Shown in pieces: positions 35,246 through 44,015 of a stretch of DNA of 64,000 bases. Source of the stretch: Gordonia sp. KTR9 (GTDB taxonomy: Bacteria > Actinomycetota > Actinomycetes > Mycobacteriales > Mycobacteriaceae); NCBI RefSeq assembly GCF_000143885.2, contig NC_018581.1, positions 930,001 to 994,000 of the forward strand, read 5' to 3'. The notes under the pieces are model-generated. The model was not told the DNA's origin and made no database searches. It saw only the letters and a program-made list of their open reading frames with translations. Within the stretch, counting starts at the first letter, position 1; every line of letters begins with the position of its first letter. Both the position numbers and the translations under genes were made by a program.

Positions 35246-35734
35246 TTGAATTTCAAAGTTGGCGACACCGTCGTTTACCCCCATCACGGTGCTGCCCGGG
35301 TCGAAGACATCGTGACCCGGACCATCAAGGGTGAGCAGATCGAATACCTTGTTCTCAAGGTTGCCGACGGTGACATGACCGTTCAGATTCCCTCGACGAA
35401 GCTCGAGTATGTGGGTGTTCGCGACGTCGTCGGACAGGAGGGTCTCGATCAGGTCTTCCAGGTTCTGCGGGCCCCGCACACCGAGGAGCCGACCAACTGG
35501 GCGCGGCGGTTCAAGGCGAACCAGGAGAAGCTGATCTCCGGCGACATCATCAAGGTCGCCGAGATCGTCCGCGACCTCTGGCGTCGTGAGCAGGACCGTG
35601 GCCTGTCGGCAGGCGAGAAGCGGATGCTGACCCGTGCGCGTCGCGTTCTGGTCGACGAGCTCTCGCTCGCCCAGAACACCGATGACGAGAAGGCCACCAG
35701 CATCCTGGACGAGGTCCTCGCTGCCGCTTCCTGA
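35246..35734 (+). CDS. carD: RNA polymerase-binding transcription factor CarD
   Basis: CarD binds the RNA polymerase beta subunit and stabilises open complexes, notably at rRNA promoters. The product is 162 aa, closely matching Rv3583c: [18 protein letters not shown] (RNAP-interaction domain), then [20 protein letters not shown] and [20 protein letters not shown] (DNA-binding helices, with the key Trp). The start is TTG 35246 (residues NFKVGDT follow), with AAGG upstream. A weak TTG codon may limit the amount made. ispD follows 30 bases later. Confidence 0.96.
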   Translation: MNFKVGDTVVYPHHGAARVEDIVTRTIKGEQIEYLVLKVADGDMTVQIPSTKLEYVGVRDVVGQEGLDQVFQVLRAPHTEEPTNWARRFKANQEKLISGDIIKVAEIVRDLWRREQDRGLSAGEKRMLTRARRVLVDELSLAQNTDDEKATSILDEVLAAAS

Positions 35735-35764
35735 TCACCGGTCGCATCTGGTTCAGGACACCCT

Positions 35765-36454
35765 GTGACCACTACGCCGGAGCGATCCGGTGCGGATGTC
35801 TGTGTCATCATCCCGGCTGCCGGGTCGGGAACCCGACTCGGCGAGCCGGTACCCAAGGCCTTCGTCGATCTCGGTGGCCGCACGATCATCGAACGATGCG
35901 TCGACAACATCCCGGCTGCGCTGGGAGCGACGGTTGTCGTCGTGGTCCCTGCCGACCTCGTCGACCGGGCGCATGCGTTGCTTCCCGACGTCATCGTCGT
36001 CGCCGGTGGCGCGCACCGTTCTGATTCGGTGCGTGCCGGGATCGCCGCAGCCGGCGACGCCGGCATCCTGCTCGTGCACGACGCCGCCCGGCCGCTCACA
36101 CCCGCCCGGGTCTTCACCGACGTCGTCGACGCGGTGCGCTCCGGGTATCCCGCCGTCGTGCCCGCGATTCCCGTCGTCGACACCCTCAAACAGGTCGTGG
36201 CGGTCCCGGACGGCCTCGAGCGCGTCACCCGGACCGTCGACCGCGAGGAGTTGCGCGCCGTCCAGACGCCGCAGGGTTTCACCAGCGACGCCCTCCGGCG
36301 TGCTCACGCCGACGCCTCCGGGCTCGCCACCGACGACGCCGGTCTCGCCGAGAAATGCGGGATCGATGTCCACCTCGTCCCCGGAGACCCACTCGCCATG
36401 AAGATCACCACGCCCTGGGACCTCCACATCGTGCGCGACGTGGTGGGTCGATGA
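35765..36454 (+). CDS. ispD: 2-C-methyl-D-erythritol 4-phosphate cytidylyltransferase IspD
   Basis: IspD is the third enzyme of the MEP isoprenoid pathway, making CDP-methylerythritol. The product is 229 aa with the nucleotide-binding [19 protein letters not shown] near residue 15, VHDAARPL and a late [13 protein letters not shown]. The start is GTG 35765. It overlaps ispF by 4 bases (ATGA), so the two are coupled. Order carD-ispD-ispF matches Rv3583c-Rv3581c. Confidence 0.95.
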   Translation: MTTTPERSGADVCVIIPAAGSGTRLGEPVPKAFVDLGGRTIIERCVDNIPAALGATVVVVVPADLVDRAHALLPDVIVVAGGAHRSDSVRAGIAAAGDAGILLVHDAARPLTPARVFTDVVDAVRSGYPAVVPAIPVVDTLKQVVAVPDGLERVTRTVDREELRAVQTPQGFTSDALRRAHADASGLATDDAGLAEKCGIDVHLVPGDPLAMKITTPWDLHIVRDVVGR

Positions 36455-36939
36455 TGCGCGTCGGCATCGGGACCGACGCACATCGCGTCGACCCGTCCGC
36501 CCAGTGCTGGATGGTCGGGCTGCACTTTCCCGACGAACCCGGGTGCGAAGGTCACTCCGACGGAGACGTCGGCGCTCACGCGCTGTGCGACGCGGTGCTC
36601 TCGGCCGCCGGTCTCGGTGACGTCGGCTCGGTGTTCGGCACCGGTCGTCCGGAGTGGGAAGGTGTGTCGGGTGTGCAGATGCTGACGCATGTGCGTGCTC
36701 TCGTCGAGGCCGACGGGCTGTGGGTGGTGAACGCGGCTGTCCAGGTCGTGGGCAACCGTCCCAAGATCGGACCGCGCCGCGCCGAGGCGCAGCAGGTGCT
36801 CTCCGCCGCACTCGGCGGCCCGGTCTCGGTGTCGGCGACGACGACCGACGGTCTGGGCATGACCGGCCGTGGCGAGGGTGTCGCCGCGGTGGCGACCGCA
36901 TTGCTGGAGTCGACGAATCGAGCCGCGGACCCGGGATGA
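36451..36939 (+). CDS. ispF: 2-C-methyl-D-erythritol 2,4-cyclodiphosphate synthase IspF
   Basis: IspF cyclises the MEP-pathway intermediate. The product is 162 aa with metal ligands in [10 protein letters not shown] (Asp-x-His) and [20 protein letters not shown], then the C-terminal [15 protein letters not shown] second ATG at 36454 is possible. Its stop lies in the loop of a hairpin shared with the convergent glycosyltransferase gene. In mycobacteria cysS follows directly; here an 8.4-kb lipid-gene island intervenes. Confidence 0.95.
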   Translation: MMRVGIGTDAHRVDPSAQCWMVGLHFPDEPGCEGHSDGDVGAHALCDAVLSAAGLGDVGSVFGTGRPEWEGVSGVQMLTHVRALVEADGLWVVNAAVQVVGNRPKIGPRRAEAQQVLSAALGGPVSVSATTTDGLGMTGRGEGVAAVATALLESTNRAADPG

Positions 36940-36952
36940 CTCCCGTCCGCGG
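36923..36952. terminator. Hairpin between ispF and the convergent glycosyltransferase
   Basis: CCGCGGAC(cc)GGGA, loop TGAC, then TCCCGTCCGCGG: 12 bp with a 2-nt bulge. The ispF stop codon is within it. Confidence 0.6.
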
Positions 36953-38185
36953 TCAGCCCGCGGCCTCCACCAGGAGTTCGCAGCCCCGGTCGACCGCCTC
37001 GGCCGGCGGGGTCAGGCGGTCCGCCAGACGCGCGGCACCCGCCGCGATCGCGGGATCGGTGAGCGGGTCGAGATCGTCGGGGCCGAATCGAGCGAGACGA
37101 TTGCCCGCTCCCGCGTTCGCCCTGCGCAGCGCCGCCGCCCACATCGGCTGATCGGCGCTCAACCAGGCGATGACCGACGGGATTCCCGCGCGGGCCGCAG
37201 CCGCGGTGGTACCCGCACCGCCATGATGAACCGCGCCGCGGCACTGCGGCAGCAGGACTTCGTGGTCGACGGGGGTGTCGATGTGCAGGAGTCGATCATC
37301 GTGTGGCAGTTCGTGTTCGGTGTGCCCGATGACGCGGAGGCCACGGGCCAGCAGGGTCGTCACGATGCCGGCGATCTGCTCGTCGCCGATCTTCATACTG
37401 CCGAAGCCGACGTATACCGGCGGCTCGCCGTCGGCGATCCAGTCCAGCGCGGACCCCGTCGCGTCCTGCCCGGCCGACATCGAGCCCCGGGTCTCGGTGT
37501 CGGGCAACAGGAATCCGACCAGCGGGCGCTGTGCACCCCACTCCTCGGTGAGCCCCGGGAAGAACGCGGCGTCGTAGGCCTGGATCTCCGGGACACCGCG
37601 CGCTCGAAGCCGGCTGCCGAGTGGGCCTTTCACCGCCGGGAGGCCGAGCTCGGTGCGAAGCCGTCGATCCGCCGCACGCACCGTCAGCCAGTAGGTTCGG
37701 TCGGCGAGTGACCACATGGCACGGGAGACCGGCCGCGGATAGTGGCGGTAGCGGACGTCGAGACTCCCGTTGGGACGCAGCGGACAGTAGTGCAACGGCA
37801 CGAAGGGGATTCCGCGACTCTGGGCGATGGCCTCGGCGCGGTCCTGGGCGAGTGGACCGGTGACCAGCAGGTCCGAGTCGTCGGCGAGCTCGGCCATCAC
37901 CCGTTCGGACGTCGCGCGTCCGTGTTCGGCGACTTCGCCGAGCGCTCGCAGGCGCACGCGCGGATTCTTCGATTTCAGACGCTCTTTCACCAGCGGACTG
38001 GCCAGGAGTTCGGCGGTGGACGGCGCCAGGACCTGCGTCGGCAGACCCGACGCCGCGGTCATGTCGACCAGATCCTCCGGCACGGCGAGGCGTACCCCGT
38101 GGCCGCGTCGGGCAAGCTCGGCCCCGAGTGCGATCGCCGGCTGGATGTCTCCGCGGCTGCCGTGTACTGCAAAGGCGAACCTCAT
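36953..38185 (-). CDS. GT1-family (GT-B) glycosyltransferase of the lipid island
   Basis: The product is 410 aa. The N-terminus MRFAFAVHGSRGDIQPAIAL is typical of sterol/lipid glucosyltransferases and the mycobacterial glycopeptidolipid Gtf enzymes. The C-terminal nucleotide-sugar motif is GAVHHGGAGTTAAAARAG near residue 318. No signal peptide; probably cytosolic and membrane-associated. Its ATG overlaps the stop of the PapA-like gene (ATGA), so the two are translationally coupled. The acceptor is likely a lipid, given the acyltransferase neighbours; the sugar donor is unknown. Confidence 0.87.
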   Translation of the reverse strand: MRFAFAVHGSRGDIQPAIALGAELARRGHGVRLAVPEDLVDMTAASGLPTQVLAPSTAELLASPLVKERLKSKNPRVRLRALGEVAEHGRATSERVMAELADDSDLLVTGPLAQDRAEAIAQSRGIPFVPLHYCPLRPNGSLDVRYRHYPRPVSRAMWSLADRTYWLTVRAADRRLRTELGLPAVKGPLGSRLRARGVPEIQAYDAAFFPGLTEEWGAQRPLVGFLLPDTETRGSMSAGQDATGSALDWIADGEPPVYVGFGSMKIGDEQIAGIVTTLLARGLRVIGHTEHELPHDDRLLHIDTPVDHEVLLPQCRGAVHHGGAGTTAAAARAGIPSVIAWLSADQPMWAAALRRANAGAGNRLARFGPDDLDPLTDPAIAAGAARLADRLTPPAEAVDRGCELLVEAAG

Positions 38186-39537
38186 GCGCCCCAGGGCTTT
38201 CCCGCGATTCCCCAGGCGGCGAGCTCGTCGGTGACGAGGCTCCGCAGGGACGCGGCGTCGGGAATGCGGACCGGGTCGAGCGAACTGACGCTGAACATCA
38301 CGTGGTCGTCGTTGATCGCGAGCCAGCCGCTGATGCCGCCCTTGCGGTCCCGCAGCCGCGCCGGGTCGCCGGTGGCGGTGATCGCCCGGATCGACAGCGC
38401 CCCGGGCGTTCCGGTACCGAGCGTGGCGAACTCGTCCGGCGCCTGCCCGACGTTCGACGCCAGGCACAGCGGGGTGGTCACGTTCGACGCGAGGCGTCGC
38501 GTGATCGACGTGCTCAGCGCCTGCAGCACGACGGCGCGTTGCGCGACGGCACCCGAATTCGCGGCCAGTCTCCCGTAGGCGTCCTTGCACGCGGTGCGCA
38601 CCGCGCTGAGATCGTCGTAGCGTCGCGGGTCGACCTCCACGAAAGCCGTTGCGCCTGAACTGGCATTCGCGCGCCGGTCGTCGAGCGTGCGGGACGAGAC
38701 GGGCAGGGACACCGGGACGACGTCGCCCGCCGACACGCGACCGCTTCGTTCCAGGACCCCGACCATCAGCGCGGCGAAGAGGCTGTTGTCGGTGCCGCCG
38801 CGTGATTTCGCCGCAGCGGTGTACTCCGCCTGCGGGATCAGCACCGTGACGTTCGGCGCGGTCTCGGCGTCGGTGACGTCGGTCTCCGGTGCCGGTCGAC
38901 CGGTCACCCGTACCGGCGACGGGGGTGGGGTGGACCGACCCGCGCGCCAGATCCGCACCGCGGTGCGGCCGGCGGTCCACAGCAGGTCGGCGGCATCCCG
39001 GACGTCGGACACCAGGCCGGGTTCGGCGCCGGGAACGTAGTCGAGGCCGTGGATGGCCTCGATGATCGCCACCGCTCCGGTCCCGCCGTCGGCGATGACG
39101 TGGGAGATGATCAGCGAGACCAGCACGGAGTCGTCGGCCGCCGCCCGCGCGACGACGAGCCGCCATGCCGGGCCCTTCACGAAGTCGAGGGGAGCGTCGG
39201 CCTGGGCGCGTCCCCATGCCTCCTCCCCGCCGGCCGGGACCGGATCGGTCTGCACCTCGACCGCGCCCGCCTCGGGCGTATACCGCCAATATGCGCGGCC
39301 GGGCCCGCGGTGACGCGTGACGAGCCTGCTCAGGCGTCCGTAGCGCAGTTTCTGACCCAGGGCGGTGATGGTGTCGACGTCGACGGTGCCAGGAAATCGC
39401 CACAGGGTCTGATTCACGACGGGGAGACCGAGGACGACATCCATCCGGACGAACAGGTCGTCGTCGGCCGTCAGCCGGTCGACGACGAGCTCCGGTGCGG
39501 TCGGGTCGTCGTGGCGGACCAGGGATGCGAAGTTCAT
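38182..39537 (-). CDS. PapA-like condensation-fold acyltransferase (first of four)
   Basis: The product is 451 aa with the acyltransferase motif HVIADGG (His146, Asp150). The WS/DGAT- and PapA-like order of segments is visible, including a late NDDHVMFSVSSLDP strand. Such enzymes move acyl groups onto hydroxyls of glycolipids or waxes. ATG 39537 (MNFASLVRHD) has AAGG upstream; an in-frame ATG at 39627 next to the iron box is an alternative. An IdeR-like box lies about 95 bases upstream. It is coupled to the GT1 gene. Confidence 0.83.
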   Translation of the reverse strand: MNFASLVRHDDPTAPELVVDRLTADDDLFVRMDVVLGLPVVNQTLWRFPGTVDVDTITALGQKLRYGRLSRLVTRHRGPGRAYWRYTPEAGAVEVQTDPVPAGGEEAWGRAQADAPLDFVKGPAWRLVVARAAADDSVLVSLIISHVIADGGTGAVAIIEAIHGLDYVPGAEPGLVSDVRDAADLLWTAGRTAVRIWRAGRSTPPPSPVRVTGRPAPETDVTDAETAPNVTVLIPQAEYTAAAKSRGGTDNSLFAALMVGVLERSGRVSAGDVVPVSLPVSSRTLDDRRANASSGATAFVEVDPRRYDDLSAVRTACKDAYGRLAANSGAVAQRAVVLQALSTSITRRLASNVTTPLCLASNVGQAPDEFATLGTGTPGALSIRAITATGDPARLRDRKGGISGWLAINDDHVMFSVSSLDPVRIPDAASLRSLVTDELAAWGIAGKPWGA

Positions 39538-39901
39538 GTCTGCCTTGCCGTTGGTTGATGTACGCCGCTGGTGGATGGGCACGGCGTAGGCGGGTTTACA
39601 CGAGGTCGAAGTCGGCTCCCGGGTCATGCTAAGGTAAGCCAACCCTAGGCCAGGCGACGGGTGTCGACAGCGCCCCGGACGCCGCAGGCTTCATACCACA
39701 TGTCGCGCTGCGCCACTTGACTCGTGATTGTTGAGGAGCGGTTTGCGATTGCACGATTAGCTTGCCGAACTATCAATTCGGGTGCGATCCGGTTACTGTC
39801 GTGACCATCGTGAGACCCGCCGGGGTGCTGCCGTGAGATCTGTCAGCCCCAAACGCCTTGTCAGAAATGACTTTCCCGCAGAACTCGGAGGACGCGACGA
39901 C
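39538..39901. other. Divergent promoter region of the lipid island
   Basis: This 364-bp region lies between the minus-strand acyltransferase and the plus-strand mycolyltransferase. Its middle part is less GC-rich than the flanks (for example the stretch around 39745-39780). It holds an iron-box-like sequence at 39630-39648 and a TACTGT -10-like element near 39794. No gene was seen. Confidence 0.5.
39630..39648. promoter_or_regulatory. IdeR/DtxR-like iron box
   Basis: TAAGGTAAGCCAACCCTAG matches 14 of 19 positions of the IdeR/DtxR consensus TTAGGTTAGSCTAACCTAA. It lies upstream of the acyltransferase-glycosyltransferase pair and about 250 bases from the mycolyltransferase start. The regulator is inferred from the match. 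Confidence 0.5.
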
Positions 39902-40936
39902 ATGACGGGTATTTCCCGCCGTACATTTCATCGCCGCGGAACAATGCGCACCCTTTTCGCTGTCGGAGCGATGACAGCCGCGCTCGGTGTCGTCAGCCCG
40001 CTCGTTTCGGTCGGCTCTGCGACAGCCGCGCCCGCCGTCGAACGCTCCTTCATCGAACGCACCGTCCCCGACGGGCCGCACACACACCTGGTCGACGTGT
40101 ACTCCGCCGCGATGCGGAAGACGATCAAGGTGCAGGTGGTGACGCCGCGCACCGAATCCGGTCCGCGGCCGTCGCTGTACCTGCTGGGCGGGCTCAACGA
40201 AGAGGACCCGAACAACAGCATCTGGACGCTCAAGACCGACGTCGCCGGTTTCTACGCCGACAAGAACGTCAACGTCGTCATGCCCATCGCGGGCGCCGGC
40301 AGCTTCTACACCGACTGGCAACGGGACGACCCGACTCTCGGGCGATACAAGTGGGAGACATTTCTCACCCGCGAGTTGCCGTCGCTCATCGACGACCGGT
40401 TCGACGGCAACGGCGTCCGCGGTGTCGCCGGACTCTCCATGGGTGCCGGCGCGGCGCTCGTGCTCGCGGCCCGCAACCCGGGCTTCTACGACGCCGTGGC
40501 CGCCTACAGCGGGTGCTACACCACCACCGGCCCGGCCGGACAGGCCTACCCCCGGGGGATCGTGGCGGCCTTCGGCGGCAATGCCGACAACATGTGGGGT
40601 CCGCCCACCGACCCCGCCTGGGCCCAGCACGACGTGGTCGCCAAGGCCGCGAACCTGCGCGGGTCCACGGTCTACGTCTCCACCGGCACGGGGCGTGCGG
40701 GCCGGTATGACGCGCCCGGATATCCGGGCAACGAGAACCCGACCGACCGTCAGGTCATCGGCGGGGCGATCGAGGTCGGTTCCCTCTGGTGCACGCAGCA
40801 GCTCGACGCCCGGCTCGATCAGCTGAACATCCCGGCGACCATCCGCTACGTCGATCCGGGCACGCATTCGTGGCCGTACTGGGTGGACCAGCAACGTGAG
40901 AGCTGGCCGACACTCCGGCAGGGGCTGGGCCTGTGA
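39902..40936 (+). CDS. Secreted mycolyltransferase (Ag85/Cmt family)
   Basis: The product is 344 aa. A signal peptide with several N-terminal arginines ends near ATAAPA (about residue 45). The alpha/beta hydrolase domain has nucleophile Ser179 in GLSMGAGAA, a WxxEDPNNSIW-like substrate loop (LNEEDPNNSIW) and catalytic His322 in GTHSWPYW. These enzymes transfer mycolic acids between trehalose lipids or to arabinogalactan outside the membrane. A GGAGG ribosome binding site precedes ATG 39902. The acceptor here may be the glycolipid made by the neighbouring genes; that is inference. Confidence 0.9.
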   Translation: MTGISRRTFHRRGTMRTLFAVGAMTAALGVVSPLVSVGSATAAPAVERSFIERTVPDGPHTHLVDVYSAAMRKTIKVQVVTPRTESGPRPSLYLLGGLNEEDPNNSIWTLKTDVAGFYADKNVNVVMPIAGAGSFYTDWQRDDPTLGRYKWETFLTRELPSLIDDRFDGNGVRGVAGLSMGAGAALVLAARNPGFYDAVAAYSGCYTTTGPAGQAYPRGIVAAFGGNADNMWGPPTDPAWAQHDVVAKAANLRGSTVYVSTGTGRAGRYDAPGYPGNENPTDRQVIGGAIEVGSLWCTQQLDARLDQLNIPATIRYVDPGTHSWPYWVDQQRESWPTLRQGLGL

Positions 40937-41037
40937 CGCGCCGCCCCGGACGAACTCGCTGAACCACCCGCGCCGGGAGGCGTCCGACACATCCGCGCCG
41001 AAGGCGCCCGAACACGACAGAAGGTAGGTGGACCGCA

Positions 41038-42546
41038 ATGGAATACACCGAGCTGACCGACTATTCGATGCCCGGCGGCACCGTCACCGCCTGGGAGCCG
41101 CAGGTCGACGCCGAAGAGTGGCAGACGGACTCCCGACAGCTGTCCTACATGCATCTCGAGCATGCCCGCCGGGCCGTGCGCGAGGGTTCGGAGTGGTACA
41201 GCCAATGGATCGGCACGGCGTTCCGGATCGAACGTCCGCTGGACCGGGAAGCCCTGTCCCGGACCATCATCGCCTGGTACCGCCGCCATGAGGCCTTCCG
41301 GACCTCGGTGCGCGTCCACGAGCCGCATCATCTGCAGGGTGACCTGACCCGCATCACCGTCGCAGCCGACGCGATCACCGTGCGCGAGCGTGGATTCGGG
41401 TCGGACCTGGCCGCGGATGAGGTCTCCGGCCTGGTCACCGACTACTTCAACCGCACGGTCACCCCGCTGAGCTGGCCGCACTGCATCGCCGTGACCGTGG
41501 AGCCGACCGGTGACGACAGCGGGTTCCTGCTGGTGTTCGCGGCCGACCACACCGTGATGGACGCGTACACGCAGGTCTTCGCCATCCGCGAGCTCACCGC
41601 CCTCTACGCCGCCGAGGTGACGGGTGAACCGCACGCGCTCAACGACTTCGGCAGCTACCTCGACTTCAGTGACGCCGAGCGGCGACTCGGGGAGCAGATC
41701 GACGCGAACAACGCCGCGGTCAGCCAGTGGCGCGATTTCTTCGACGACACGCCCACCGCCGTGCAGCCCGAGCCGATCCCGCGGTTCCCGCGGTTCGAGG
41801 TGCCGTCCGACGCGCCGCGCACCATCGTCTCGGAGCGGCTGCCGGAGAACGGTTTCCAGGCGACCCTGTCGCACTGGCTGCTCGACGCCGCGGAGACCAA
41901 GCGATTCGACGCCGTGTGCAAGGGTGCCGGATCGTCGATGGCGGCCGGCATCTACACCGCACTGTCGATGACCTCCGCCGCGCTGTCGGGGAGCGCCGAT
42001 CTGCGATTCATCGGACCGGTGCACACCCGCAACGCCATCGAGTGGGGCGAAGCGGTCGGCTGGTTCGTCGGCATCATCCCCGTCGCGGTCCGGCCCGGCA
42101 CGCCGGCGAGGTTCACCGATGCCCTGACCGCGGTTGCGGCGACGTCCGCGCAGTACAAGGGCGTCGGTGCGGCGCCCTTCGCGCCGGTCGCCGAACTCAT
42201 CGGCGGCGACGTGACGCCTCCCGGTTTCGTCGTCTCCTACATCGATCTCCGTCAAGCCGAGGGGGCGGCCGAGTGGACACCGCGTCAGGCGCGGGTGTTG
42301 CGCAGCGCGACGCGCGACGCCGACGAGGTCTACTTCTGGATCAACCGGATCCCGACCGGGGTGAACGTGTCCGCGCGGTTCCCCGCCGACGAGAACGCCG
42401 CCGCCGTCGAGGTGTTCCTCTCCACGTTCCAGGCCATCCTGAAGAAGATCGTCGCCGACGGTGACTGCGAGTACACCTACCGTGCGGTCGAATCCGTATC
42501 TGCCGGCGTGCACATCGGAGGATCGACGGCCGCACTCCGCAGTTGA
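41038..42546 (+). CDS. PapA-like condensation-fold acyltransferase (second of four)
   Basis: The product is 502 aa with HTVMDAY (His171, Asp175). MHLEHARRAVREGSEWYSQW near residue 40 resembles the N-terminal part of NRPS-like condensation and PapA proteins, and SYIDLRQ lies in the position of the solvent-channel motif. An AGGTAGGTGGA ribosome binding site precedes ATG 41038, 101 bases after the mycolyltransferase. Its TGA overlaps the next ATG (TGATG). Likely acyl-CoA- or polyketide-derived acyl transfer; substrate unknown. Confidence 0.83.
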   Translation: MEYTELTDYSMPGGTVTAWEPQVDAEEWQTDSRQLSYMHLEHARRAVREGSEWYSQWIGTAFRIERPLDREALSRTIIAWYRRHEAFRTSVRVHEPHHLQGDLTRITVAADAITVRERGFGSDLAADEVSGLVTDYFNRTVTPLSWPHCIAVTVEPTGDDSGFLLVFAADHTVMDAYTQVFAIRELTALYAAEVTGEPHALNDFGSYLDFSDAERRLGEQIDANNAAVSQWRDFFDDTPTAVQPEPIPRFPRFEVPSDAPRTIVSERLPENGFQATLSHWLLDAAETKRFDAVCKGAGSSMAAGIYTALSMTSAALSGSADLRFIGPVHTRNAIEWGEAVGWFVGIIPVAVRPGTPARFTDALTAVAATSAQYKGVGAAPFAPVAELIGGDVTPPGFVVSYIDLRQAEGAAEWTPRQARVLRSATRDADEVYFWINRIPTGVNVSARFPADENAAAVEVFLSTFQAILKKIVADGDCEYTYRAVESVSAGVHIGGSTAALRS

Positions 42547-44015
42547 TGACCGGCGCCGCGCAGCCCGCGTTCGCCACGCCCCGGTTCGGCACCCCGGGCT
42601 CGGTGGTCGTGCCGCTCCGCGAGCACCTTGTCGGCGGTCGGACCGTCGAGTGGGAACTGCGCGACGCAGAGCGCGTGGGCCGCGCCGCCCGGCGATGGGC
42701 GAACGGGGTGTCGTTCCTGCAGGCCGATCACCTGGCGACGATGGGCGACAAGCGGCGCCGCGGCGAGGTCCACACCGGATTCCTGCTGGCCGCCATGCGA
42801 TTCGACACCCCGCTCGACGAGGCTGCGATGGCCGGGGCGCTCACCGCGTTCGTCCGTCGGCACGAGGAGCTGCGCGCGCACTACCGTCCGGGGCCGAGTG
42901 GTCCCGAACGCTGGGTGGCGCCCCCCGAGGAGTTCGTGATCGGCGTCGCCGATGTCGAGTCCGTCGTGGTCGGGGATGCCGATGTCGGCTCATGGGTCGG
43001 GCGGCGGGCATCGGAGAGAGCTCGCGCGGAACTCGTTCCCGGGTCGTGGTGGGCGGCCACCGTCGACGACGCCGGTTTCACCTTCTTCGCCGCCACGGAT
43101 CATGCGCACGGTGACGGCTACTCGTCGGTGCTCGCGCTGACCGAGATCACCGCGCTGTATCGCGCGCATCGGGAGGGGACGGGGCCCGAACCGCGGCCGG
43201 CCGATCTGCCGGCACCGGGCGCTTTCGGGCCGGCCGTGCTCGCCGAACGGTCCGCCGCGGCCGCACTCGCCGCGGACGACGACCGGGTGGCGGTGTGGCG
43301 GAACGCATTGGCCGACAACGCCGGGCGGGCGCCGCTGTGTCCGCTCGACCTGGGTCTCGCCGACGCAACCCCGGCGCCCGCGGTCGCCGTCGAACAGTGG
43401 CTGCTCGACCCCGACGCCCTCACGCGCTGCGACGCCCGGCTGGCGGCCACCGGTGGCGGGTTCGCCGGCCTCCTCTACGCCGCGCTGGCCGTGCGGCACC
43501 GTGAGATCACCGGGGAGTCGCGGTTCTTCGTCTCCACGGTGCTGGCCACCCGCGATCCCGACACCGCGTGGACCCAGGGCTGGATGTGCAACTTCGCGCC
43601 GGTCGTCGTCGACCTCCCCGACGGCGAACAGGCGACCTTCGACGACGTCGTGCGCGCGGGCGGCGACAGCGTCCGCGCCGCGCGCCGCGCAGGTTCGGCA
43701 CCCGCGCACGGGGTGCTGGCACTGCTCGCCGCCGAGGGGGTCTTCCGGGGCCTCGACGGCAGCCCGTACATGGTCTCCTACACCGATCTGGCCCGGCTGC
43801 CGATCGGCGACGATCCCGCCCTGTCGACGATCCAGACGTCGAGCGGTGTCGGCCCCACACGCAACGCCAACCTCTGGTTCACCCGGACTCCCGCGGGTCT
43901 CGTCGTCCGGTGTCATCTCCCCGACAACGAGGTCGCGCGCGCATCGGTCGTCGAACACCTCGCACGTGTCGGCGCCATCCTGAACGACTATGCGAGCGAG
44001 AGGACCGAGCGGTGA
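42546..44015 (+). CDS. PapA-like condensation-fold acyltransferase (third of four)
   Basis: The product is 489 aa with active-site HAHGD (His186, Asp190), a variant of HHxxxDG in which the first His is Asp (DHAHGDG). VGPTRNANLWFTRTP near the C-terminus aligns with the similar region of the preceding protein. It is coupled at both ends: TGATG with the upstream gene and GTGA with the downstream gene. This suggests a fixed stoichiometry and perhaps a complex. Confidence 0.82.
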   Translation: MTGAAQPAFATPRFGTPGSVVVPLREHLVGGRTVEWELRDAERVGRAARRWANGVSFLQADHLATMGDKRRRGEVHTGFLLAAMRFDTPLDEAAMAGALTAFVRRHEELRAHYRPGPSGPERWVAPPEEFVIGVADVESVVVGDADVGSWVGRRASERARAELVPGSWWAATVDDAGFTFFAATDHAHGDGYSSVLALTEITALYRAHREGTGPEPRPADLPAPGAFGPAVLAERSAAAALAADDDRVAVWRNALADNAGRAPLCPLDLGLADATPAPAVAVEQWLLDPDALTRCDARLAATGGGFAGLLYAALAVRHREITGESRFFVSTVLATRDPDTAWTQGWMCNFAPVVVDLPDGEQATFDDVVRAGGDSVRAARRAGSAPAHGVLALLAAEGVFRGLDGSPYMVSYTDLARLPIGDDPALSTIQTSSGVGPTRNANLWFTRTPAGLVVRCHLPDNEVARASVVEHLARVGAILNDYASERTER

